Shown: positions 1 through 4,885 of the stretch, one piece after another
Layout of the letters: each line of letters begins with the position of its first letter
Numbering within the stretch: position 1 is the stretch's first letter
Assembly: GCA_026394095.1 (NCBI GenBank)
Contig: JAPKYY010000839.1
Span: 1-7,070, forward strand
DNA from: Acidobacteriota bacterium
Lineage (GTDB): Bacteria > Acidobacteriota > Terriglobia > Bryobacterales > Bryobacteraceae
Reading direction: 5' to 3'
Length of the DNA stretch: 7,070 nucleotides
The notes under the pieces: model-generated
Told to the model about the DNA's origin: nothing
Database searches by the model: none
The model's input: the letters and a program-made list of their open reading frames with translations, nothing else
Program-made: the position numbers and the translations under genes

Positions 1-1880
1 GAGAACGCCAGCACAGACATCGACACCGGCAACACCAAGGCCGCGCTCGAGGCCCTCAACACCCTCCGCTGCGAAAACCAACTCTGCCAAGCACGCAAAC
101 TCGCCCTCACCGGCTCTGCCCAGCTCTACGAAGCCAACTACGAAGAAGCTCTCGACAGCTTCCACGCCGCTCGCGAAATCTACACCCAGCTCAACGACCT
201 CCCCCGCATCATCGACCTCTACAACAACGAAGGCTCCGTCCACCTCTTCCGTGGCGAATACGCCGAATCAAACGCCCACTATCAGCAAGCCCTCAAACTC
301 ACCAACCAAAACAAGCAAGCTCCCTGGTTCCAATCCGCTTTCCAGTTCACCACCGTCAACCTCGCCGCCCTCTATCAAAAACTCGGCCGCAATCGCGAAG
401 CCCTCAACCTCTACAACGCCACCCAATCCAAGCTCCCCCCACAGGAACAAGCCCAATCCCTCTCCAATCGCGCCACCCTCCTCAGGCGCCTGGGCGACCC
501 CTACAAATGCAAACAACTCCTCGAAGAAGCCCTCGCTCTCCTCAAAAATTCCCCACAGCAGGACACCCGCCTCGGAATCCTCAAAAACCTCGGCATCGTC
601 CTTGCCCTTGACTTTAGCGACTACCCGGCCGCCGCCCGTTACTTTGACCAGGTCCTCACCGCCGCAGACAAGTCCCGCGACTCAAGAGAATCCCTCCAGG
701 CCCGCCTTTACAGCGCAGAACTCGCCTACCGCTCCGGCAACCATCCCAAGGCCAAACAACTCTGGCAGGAATCCCTAAGCCTCAGCCAGCAATCCAAATC
801 CCCCGAAGAAGAATGGCGCAGCCTCTACGGCCTCGCCCGCATCTCTCGCAATCGCGATCAGGCCCGTGCCGCCCTCAACTCCATCGAGCAACTCCGCTCC
901 GGCATCGGCGCTACTACCCTCAAATCAGACTCCCTCGCCGATAAATCCGAAGTCTTCGATTTCACCCTCTCCCTAAACAAGCGTCAAACCCAAACCCTGC
1001 AGTCCTCTTCCGCAACGCCCTCTGGCCCACCAAACGCCTCTGGATCATCCCCGATGGTCCCCTCGCCCTCATCCCCCTCGAACCCCTCTTCCCAAAACTC
1101 ATCGAGACCGCCTACCTCCCCGCAGCCTGGTTCCTTGAAGCCCCCAAACCCGTCACTACAAGCATCCACTTCCCCTGGCAACTCGAACTCGCCGCCTACT
1201 CCAGCCCCACCATCAACACCAAAAATCTCCTCCCCGGCGACGAGCTCCTCCCCCCACTCCCCAACTCAACCAAAGAGGTCGAAGCCATCGCCCGTATTCT
1301 CCCCGGCCACGCGAACCTCTACACCCAGGGCAACTTCAACCAGCTCGCAACAGCCCCCATCCTCCATCTCGCCACGCACGCCATCGCCGACCCCGAATCC
1401 GCCCAGCGCAACCGCATCCTCCTCGGCAACACCTACCTCTACGCATCTCAACTCAAACCCAACTCACTGCCCAACACCCAGCTCGCCGTCCTCTCCGCCT
1501 GCGATACCAGCCTCGGCCCCCAACTCCGCGGCGAAGGCGTCCAGAGCCTCTCCCGCGCCTTCCTCGCCGCCGGCGCACACGCCACCATCGCTAGCTATTG
1601 GAAAGTAGACGACCGCTCCACCCGTCTCCTCATGGAGACCCTCTACCGTCACCTGAATGATGGTCTCTCCTATTCAGAAGCCCTCCACCAAACCCGCTTA
1701 GCCCTCCAAAAACACAACAGCGACCCACGCACATGGGCCGCTTTCACCATCCAGGGTGCCGCACGCGACACCCTTCCAACTTTCATCTCCTGGCCGCAAC
1801 TACTCACGGTAGCCGCCAGCCTGTTGGCACTCGCCGCCTTCCTCTTTAGTAGAAGGCTGGCGACACGGGCACAATATTAG
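1..1880 (+). pseudogene. TPR-CHAT (caspase-like) protein, 5'-partial, frame-disrupted
   Basis: The gene enters from the left edge, so its start is not visible. Positions 1 to about 985 read in frame 1 as a helical TPR solenoid, with units such as LYEANYEEALDSF, VHLFRGEYAESNAHYQQAL, LYQKLGRNREALNLY and LAYRSGNHPKAKQLW. It ends in the SDSLADKSEVFD segment that in related proteins precedes a linker and then CHAT. The CHAT protease-like domain follows in frame 3 and ends at TAG 1878-1880. Frame 1 runs on without CHAT homology as a Pro/Ser-rich tail to TAG 1606-1608, and frame 3 is closed at 942-944, so the frame must change between 945 and about 1005. Family members as I recall them carry about 100 further residues between these parts, so a deletion whose length is not a multiple of three is the simplest reading. 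A sequencing or assembly error is equally possible. The TPRs would bind a partner and CHAT would act as a Cys protease. Confidence 0.75.
945..1880 (+). CDS. CHAT domain half of the disrupted gene, with C-terminal membrane anchor
   Basis: This frame-3 stretch holds a nearly complete CHAT core. It opens with RLWIIPDGPLALIPLEPL (about 1029-1082), the usual beta-strand/PDG start of the domain. It then has LHLATHA with the catalytic His codon at 1377-1379 and AVLSACDTSLG with the catalytic Cys at 1500-1502, followed by GEGVQSLSRAFLAAGA and the WKVDD and LHQTRLAL helices typical of the family. A hydrophobic segment at about 1791-1850 (WPQLLTVAASLLALAAFLF), followed by Arg-rich residues, suggests a single C-terminal membrane anchor with the domain facing the cytoplasm. 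No ATG or GTG occurs in this frame between 945 and 1632, so it is not a free-standing gene and must have been continuous with the TPR part. The His/Cys dyad is intact, so loss of function, if real, comes from the upstream break. The last 35 bp overlap the convergent secreted-protein gene. Confidence 0.75.
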   Translation: MRSLRFHPLPKQASNPNPAVLFRNALWPTKRLWIIPDGPLALIPLEPLFPKLIETAYLPAAWFLEAPKPVTTSIHFPWQLELAAYSSPTINTKNLLPGDELLPPLPNSTKEVEAIARILPGHANLYTQGNFNQLATAPILHLATHAIADPESAQRNRILLGNTYLYASQLKPNSLPNTQLAVLSACDTSLGPQLRGEGVQSLSRAFLAAGAHATIASYWKVDDRSTRLLMETLYRHLNDGLSYSEALHQTRLALQKHNSDPRTWAAFTIQGAARDTLPTFISWPQLLTVAASLLALAAFLFSRRLATRAQY

Positions 1881-2952
1881 CCACTCGAATTGCCCCGCCT
1901 TCAAATTCGGCCAGCACTATCTGGAATGCAGATTTTGCCTTCGCCTTTATTGAATAGGAACCTACGGGCATCGCTGCCCCAAACAACTCGGCATAAGAAC
2001 GAAACACCACTTCACCAGGCCCCAGTGAGATCTTCGCCGTTCCGGCGGCAGAGCCAATCACATCGTCACACTCCAGCTCAATGGTCACTCCGCCGCGAGT
2101 CGGGTTCTGCAATCCAATCCCTACCACGCTGCTCATGCTCCCACTTAACCCGGCCTTCGCCTCAAGCGTTGCACCATTGGAAAACACCGGCACCACACCA
2201 CGCAGGGCTGCATTCGTCGACGGTGCGGTCTTCAAACCTCGCGGGTACGCGTAGTAAGTAGTCTGCTCACGGGCGCCATTATCAACAACTATTCTGGTCC
2301 CATCCAGCTTCATCGCCGCCTTCACTTCAAACTGCAATTCATTCGGCCTTACGCTCTTCAGCCGCGCCCCTTCGGCACGCCCCTTCTCATCCTTCGTAAA
2401 TCCACCACCCATCACCAAAAAGCTGTCTCCCGCCTTCAGCATCCCGCCGCCAGGCACAACATTCGAAATAAACTGCGTCCCGCCAATCGTTACCGATCCG
2501 GGCTTCACTTCCTTGGCAAACGGCGTCCCTGTCGGGTCCAGCCACGACGAACTCGCCAGATCCAGCGACACCGGCACTTGATAGCCCACAGGCAGGCCCG
2601 GCTTCGTCTTCACTGCAATCGTCACCAGCGGATACCCCGTCACATAAGCATCCGGCGTCAGCGTGCTCAGTTCCAGCCGTAACGTCCCGCGATCGATTAC
2701 ACCCACCCCAGTCAAACCACCGGCTGCGGAGAGCCCGAGAAACTCATCAAAGAACGACTCATCAAAAGCTGCCTTCATGCCCGTCCGGATAATCGGCTTC
2801 GGTTCAGTCAGCATCACTTTCACCTGCGCCACACTGCTGGCCGGCACAATCTCGTTCGAGATCGCAATCGAAACACCAGTAGGAACCACCTGCCCAAACG
2901 CAAACGAGGCCACAAGGCCCAAACCAACAATCAACGGGGACGATTTCATCAT
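1846..2952 (-). CDS. Secreted protein with cohesin-like and IPT/TIG-like beta domains
   Basis: This is a 368-residue exported protein. Residues 1-20 form a signal peptide (MMKSS, then a hydrophobic core ending SFAFG). Residues about 25-157 look like a cohesin-type beta-sandwich: a start at ISNEIVPASSVAQVKV, an AAFD strand, a GTLRLELS strand, the PLVTIAVKTKPGLPVGYQVPVSL stretch and a closing GSVTIGG. Residues about 160-240 resemble an IPT/TIG fold (SNVVPGGGMLKAGDSFLVMG, ending YYAYPRG). Residues about 252-368 form a third beta-rich domain (VGIGLQNPTRGGVTIELE, then a GPGEVVFRSYAELFG turn). All three assignments are by pattern and not by search. Its ATG overlaps the stop of the upstream ZAS gene in an ATGA junction, with AGGTGA as ribosome binding site at 2954-2959. 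A second ATG one codon in is equally usable. The role is unknown; it may be the surface output or target of the sigma operon. Stop is TAA at 1848-1846. Confidence 0.75.
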   Translation of the reverse strand: MMKSSPLIVGLGLVASFAFGQVVPTGVSIAISNEIVPASSVAQVKVMLTEPKPIIRTGMKAAFDESFFDEFLGLSAAGGLTGVGVIDRGTLRLELSTLTPDAYVTGYPLVTIAVKTKPGLPVGYQVPVSLDLASSSWLDPTGTPFAKEVKPGSVTIGGTQFISNVVPGGGMLKAGDSFLVMGGGFTKDEKGRAEGARLKSVRPNELQFEVKAAMKLDGTRIVVDNGAREQTTYYAYPRGLKTAPSTNAALRGVVPVFSNGATLEAKAGLSGSMSSVVGIGLQNPTRGGVTIELECDDVIGSAAGTAKISLGPGEVVFRSYAELFGAAMPVGSYSIKAKAKSAFQIVLAEFEGGAIRVANIVPVSPAFY

Positions 2953-3479
2953 TTCACCTGCAACTTATTTTTTGGCTCAAGCCTCATCCGGACATCATCA
3001 GCCTGCGCCACCACCCTGCCCCCGGCATCCAAAGCCCGGACTGAAAGCAAAATAGTTCTTTGTGGCAGCATAGCCGCTCTTAATGCAGTAGGCAATGGTA
3101 CCGAAGGGGTATTCACTTCAACACTCGTAAGCACCGTACCATCCACTTCCGTCGCTTTCACTTCATACCGAACCGCTCCGGCAACCGGCGCCCACTTCCA
3201 CTCCACCGGCACTTCGTTCAACTCACCCTGCGGCAAAACCCGGATCTCTCCTCCAGACCGCACCACAGCGCTACCCTCCACGCCATCCACCGGCCGCATC
3301 GATTGCATCTGCATTCCAATCGCCGCCACCACCACACCAGACTCAAACTCCATCAGCATCTTCAGCTCAGCCTGGCAAAACACACAACCATCGACATGAG
3401 CCTGATGCTCAACTCGCCCTTCCATTAGCGAACTCAGCTGCTCCAGTGACAGACAATCCGGACGGCTCCCCTGTTTCAT
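2949..3479 (-). CDS. Zinc-motif (ZAS-like) probable anti-sigma factor with beta-sandwich tail
   Basis: The protein is 176 residues. The N-terminus has a compact ZAS-type zinc site: H28-V-D-G-C32-V-F-C35 (H-x3-C-x2-C), with C9 and H25 as possible additional ligands, inside short helices (LSLEQLSSLMEG, QAELKMLMEFE). This motif is the hallmark of zinc-binding anti-sigma factors that cap ECF sigmas, and the gene lies directly after an ECF sigma gene. Residues about 80-170 read as a fibronectin-III-like domain (VEWKWAPVAGAVRYEVKA and TILLSVRALDAGGRVVAQAD). I see no transmembrane segment, unlike most membrane anti-sigmas, so the protein should be cytoplasmic. The start is ATG at 3479, set by a strong GGAGGT at 3486-3491, six bases upstream and overlapping the sigma stop codon. 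The anti-sigma role is inferred from motif and position; a metal-dependent co-activator is the alternative. Confidence 0.7.
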   Translation of the reverse strand: MKQGSRPDCLSLEQLSSLMEGRVEHQAHVDGCVFCQAELKMLMEFESGVVVAAIGMQMQSMRPVDGVEGSAVVRSGGEIRVLPQGELNEVPVEWKWAPVAGAVRYEVKATEVDGTVLTSVEVNTPSVPLPTALRAAMLPQRTILLSVRALDAGGRVVAQADDVRMRLEPKNKLQVK

Positions 3480-3483
3480 CGAT

Positions 3484-4059
3484 TTACCTCCTGGCCTTCC
3501 ATCGATCCAGTGCCGCCTTCAACTTCCGCTGCCCAGACACCATATAGGCCTTCGCTCCACTCGCATTGGTCAGCGATAAAGACCGGCTCACCATCGGCAA
3601 GCTCCACCCCTCCAGGTAATGGAGCAGATACACTTTCTTCTCGGTTTCGTCCAGATTCTCTTCGATCAGCTCCCGTGCCACGGCCCATTTCCGTCCGGCT
3701 TCCAGTTGCTCTTCCGGCCCGGCCTCCGGGCTCGTAAGCTTCGCTTCCATCACCGCGTCCAATTCCACGTGCTCTTTCGATTTGGCCGACGCATTGAAGC
3801 AATGATTCCGGCACACCATGTAAAGCCAGGTGGAAAACTTCGCATTCCCCTCGAACGAATCGAGGCTCCGTTGCACCTTCAAAAAGATTTCCTGCGCCAG
3901 ATCCTGCGCCGAATCCCGGTTCCCCGTCCACCGCAAACACCACACCGCCACGCGTTGATAATGACGTTCGAACAACACTTCGAGCGCCGCGTTCCTGTCG
4001 CGCTCGCTCAGTGCCCCACGCCAGCGCGCGAGTATCTCTTCGTCTGTTTCGCTCGTCAT
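3484..4059 (-). CDS. ECF-family RNA polymerase sigma factor
   Basis: At 191 residues this has the normal ECF length. Region 2 spans about residues 24-92: LEVLFERHYQRVAVWCLRWTG, then DSAQDLAQEIFLKV (region 2.2, core binding) and FEGNAKFSTWLYMVCRNHCFN (2.3-2.4, which melts and reads the -10). A short acidic linker (about 95-125) is followed by region 4 at about 135-188, with LDETEKKVYLLHYLEGWSLPMVSRSL and SGAKAYMVSGQRKLKAAL, the helix-turn-helix that reads the -35. It would direct polymerase to a small set of promoters, probably including its own operon, and be held in check by the downstream ZAS protein. It is first in the operon, and four bases separate its TAA from the next ATG. The ATG at 4059 gives a conventional N-terminus but has no clear Shine-Dalgarno sequence, so a slightly different start cannot be excluded. 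Confidence 0.9.
   Translation of the reverse strand: MTSETDEEILARWRGALSERDRNAALEVLFERHYQRVAVWCLRWTGNRDSAQDLAQEIFLKVQRSLDSFEGNAKFSTWLYMVCRNHCFNASAKSKEHVELDAVMEAKLTSPEAGPEEQLEAGRKWAVARELIEENLDETEKKVYLLHYLEGWSLPMVSRSLSLTNASGAKAYMVSGQRKLKAALDRWKARR
3486..3491 (-). promoter_or_regulatory. Strong ribosome binding site of the ZAS gene
   Basis: On the minus strand this reads GGAGGT, six bases before the ATG at 3479, and its last base lies in the sigma stop codon. It fixes the start of the ZAS gene. It contrasts with the sigma gene itself, which lacks a recognisable site, so the anti-sigma may be made in excess over the sigma. Confidence 0.7.
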
Positions 4060-4084
4060 TACGGAAGTTTTGCAGGTGGCAGCA

Positions 4085-4106
4085 GGTCTTCACATCAATT
4101 AAGACC
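4085..4106 (-). promoter_or_regulatory. Inverted repeat in the sigma-operon leader
   Basis: Perfect 6-bp arms (GGTCTT and AAGACC) flank a 10-base spacer, ending 26 bases before the sigma start codon. It could be an operator or an RNA hairpin controlling sigma translation, which would fit the missing Shine-Dalgarno sequence. A 6-bp repeat of this sort can also occur by chance. Confidence 0.25.
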
Positions 4107-4194
4107 GCTCACCTCACCCACTGGAACAGAAATATTCCCCTAATTGTAGCCGTTCTCAGTAGACGCCCGCTCCATTCCACCTGTTACAGCCAAT

Positions 4195-4220
4195 CTAGGC
4201 CCAAAACCGCACATATGGCG
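4195..4220. repeat. Left 26-bp direct repeat (remnant or copy of fucD 3' end)
   Basis: It matches 4860-4885 in the same orientation at 24 of 26 positions; the differences are A/G at 4211/4876 and T/A at 4216/4881. Read on the minus strand in the fucD frame it gives P-Y-V-R-F-W-A-stop, against P-Y-A-R-F-W-A-stop in the right copy. Similarity does not extend beyond the repeat on either side. Confidence 0.85.
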
Positions 4221-4226
4221 AGATAC

Positions 4227-4265
4227 TGTCAACAGTTGACATCTATGGTTATACCGTTTACGGTA
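4227..4265 (+). promoter_or_regulatory. TA promoter overlaid by two palindromic operators
   Basis: A perfect -35 TTGACA (4236-4241) is followed after 17 bases by TACGGT (4259-4264) as a -10. The perfect 15-bp palindrome TGTCAACAGTTGACA (4227-4241) covers the -35, and TACCGTTTACGGTA (4252-4265) covers the -10; their centres are about 24 bp apart. This is a good layout for repression by the ribbon-helix-helix antitoxin, alone or with the toxin. The predicted +1 falls at or next to the ATG at 4271. The only Shine-Dalgarno-like AGGA (4265-4268) is two bases from the ATG, which suggests a leaderless transcript. Confidence 0.6.
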
Positions 4266-4270
4266 GGATC

Positions 4271-4540
4271 ATGAACGTACACCTCGGTTCAGCCTTTGAC
4301 GAATTCGTCGCCGATCTTCTAAAAAGTGGCTACTATCAAACTCAAAGTGAAGTCCTGCGCGAAGGCTTGCGACTCCTCAAAGAACGGGAAGAGATCAAAC
4401 TCCTTCGGCTCGCAGAGCTCCGCAAAGAGATTGCACTTGGATCTGAGCAAGCAGATCGCGGTGAGTTTGTAGACGGACCAGAAGCCTTCGAAAAAATCCG
4501 CAAGCGCAGCGCACAGCGCAAGAAGTCTTCCAAAGCGTGA
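4271..4540 (+). CDS. parD: ParD-type ribbon-helix-helix antitoxin
   Basis: The 89-residue product begins with the ParD (CC2985-type) pattern: a short beta strand MNVHLG, then SAFDEFVADLLKSGYYQTQSEVLREGLRLLKERE. This matches the family's two helices, with the G-x-Y-x-x-x-S-E-V-x-R-x-x-L-R signature that forms the DNA-binding dimer. The C-terminal half (LRLAELRKEIALGSEQADRGEFVD, then a Lys/Arg-rich tail) is the part that normally wraps and neutralises ParE. The ATG at 4271 is chosen because the RHH strand begins right there. Its stop overlaps the toxin start by four bases (GTGA), coupling translation so that antitoxin is made first. It should repress its own promoter through the two palindromes just upstream. 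Use of the symbol is by family and not by proven orthology. Confidence 0.88.
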   Translation: MNVHLGSAFDEFVADLLKSGYYQTQSEVLREGLRLLKEREEIKLLRLAELRKEIALGSEQADRGEFVDGPEAFEKIRKRSAQRKKSSKA

Positions 4541-4848
4541 AAAAGCCATTCGTCCTTACACCGCGTGCCGAGCAAGACATCGGGGATATTTGGGACTACA
4601 TCGCAGAGGATAACGTGGATGCAGCAGACCGCGTTTTGACAGCTTTGGAGAAAGCCATTCGCCGGCTTGCAAAAACTCCAGGCATCGGCCACTTCCGCGA
4701 AGACCTGGCCGACCGTCGGCATCGGTTCTTTCTGGTTTACTCGTACCTGATCGTCTATCGCTACGAAACAAAGCCTCTACAAATCATTCGGGTCCTCCAC
4801 GCCGCTCGTGACGTGCAAAGCATTCTGGGTCTACCTGCGGAGGAATAG
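4537..4848 (+). CDS. parE: ParE-type toxin (RelE/ParE superfamily)
   Basis: The 103-residue product has the ParE architecture: FVLTPRAEQDIGDIWDYIAEDN (beta strand, then first helix), AADRVLTALEKAIRRLAKTPGIGHFREDL (second helix with the usual P-G-I-G-x-x-R turn), then beta strands RFFLVYSYLIVYRYE and the terminal IIRVLHAARDVQSIL. ParE family members poison DNA gyrase, while RelE relatives cleave mRNA on the ribosome. The VLH-A-A-R-D ending fits ParE, but the target cannot be read from sequence. The start is GTG at 4537 within GTGA, overlapping the antitoxin stop, with only a weak AAGAAG upstream, so translation is probably coupled. The frame is intact and full length, so the module looks active. 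The stop at 4846-4848 leaves 11 bases before the convergent fucD-like gene, with no obvious terminator. Confidence 0.88.
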   Translation: MKKPFVLTPRAEQDIGDIWDYIAEDNVDAADRVLTALEKAIRRLAKTPGIGHFREDLADRRHRFFLVYSYLIVYRYETKPLQIIRVLHAARDVQSILGLPAEE

Positions 4849-4859
4849 CTTCCCCGCCA

Positions 4860-4885
4860 CTAGGCCCAAAACCGCGCATAAGGCG
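4860..4885. repeat. Right 26-bp direct repeat, within the 3' end of the fucD-like gene
   Basis: This copy starts exactly at the fucD-like stop codon (complement of 4860-4862) and covers its last codons (PYARFWA). It pairs with 4195-4220 at 24 of 26 positions. Because it is part of an intact coding end, it is the functional copy; the left one has no gene attached. Confidence 0.85.

Larger units (their letters stand above)
4060..4270. other. Divergent control region between sigma operon and TA module
   Basis: This 211-bp gene-free stretch separates the sigma gene (leftward) from the antitoxin gene (rightward). Read from left to right it contains an inverted repeat in the sigma leader (4085-4106), a possible minus-strand -10 TACAAT (4148-4143) without a convincing -35, the left copy of the 26-bp direct repeat (4195-4220), and the antitoxin promoter with two palindromes (4227-4265). 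I could not identify an ECF-type GAAC/GTC promoter with confidence. Confidence 0.5.
4195..4885 (+). mobile_element. Putative inserted toxin-antitoxin cassette bounded by direct repeats
   Basis: The 26-bp direct repeats at 4195-4220 and 4860-4885 enclose only a promoter, the ParD-like and ParE-like genes and 11 bases of spacer. The repeat-to-repeat unit is 665 bp. The right repeat is the true 3' end of the fucD-like gene and the left copy preserves the same C-terminal codons, as in site-specific integrations that restore the 3' end of their target gene. Inside the unit the codon choice is mixed and G matches or exceeds C locally, while both flanks are strongly C-rich on the + strand. No recombinase or terminal inverted repeat is visible, so a helper in trans or simple recombination would be needed. 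A remnant of a duplicated fucD end is the alternative. Confidence 0.45.

Noticed and set aside
251..778. Pro/Ser/Thr-rich open frame over the TPR region
   Set aside because: Out-of-frame reading of the C-rich TPR coding sequence, which itself shows clear TPR periodicity.
985..1000. Programmed -1 frameshift to join the TPR and CHAT frames
   Set aside because: No canonical slippery heptamer or downstream structure is evident, and recoding would not explain the apparently missing linker of about 100 residues.
1054..1608. Pro/Ser-rich open frame of 184 residues
   Set aside because: It is the continuation of frame 1 past the break, overlying the true CHAT coding frame; low-complexity Pro/Ser/Thr content is what C-rich DNA gives out of frame.
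3476..4093. A 205-residue open frame on the minus strand overlapping the sigma gene
   Set aside because: It is the other-frame shadow of the sigma gene; the sigma frame has full region 2 and region 4 homology and this one has none.
3619..4143. A 174-residue antisense open frame over the sigma gene
   Set aside because: Composition follows the reverse complement of the sigma codons; no family resemblance and no ribosome binding site.
4342..4722. Antisense open frame of 126 residues across parD and parE
   Set aside because: Overlaps two well-recognised TA genes on the opposite strand and resembles nothing.
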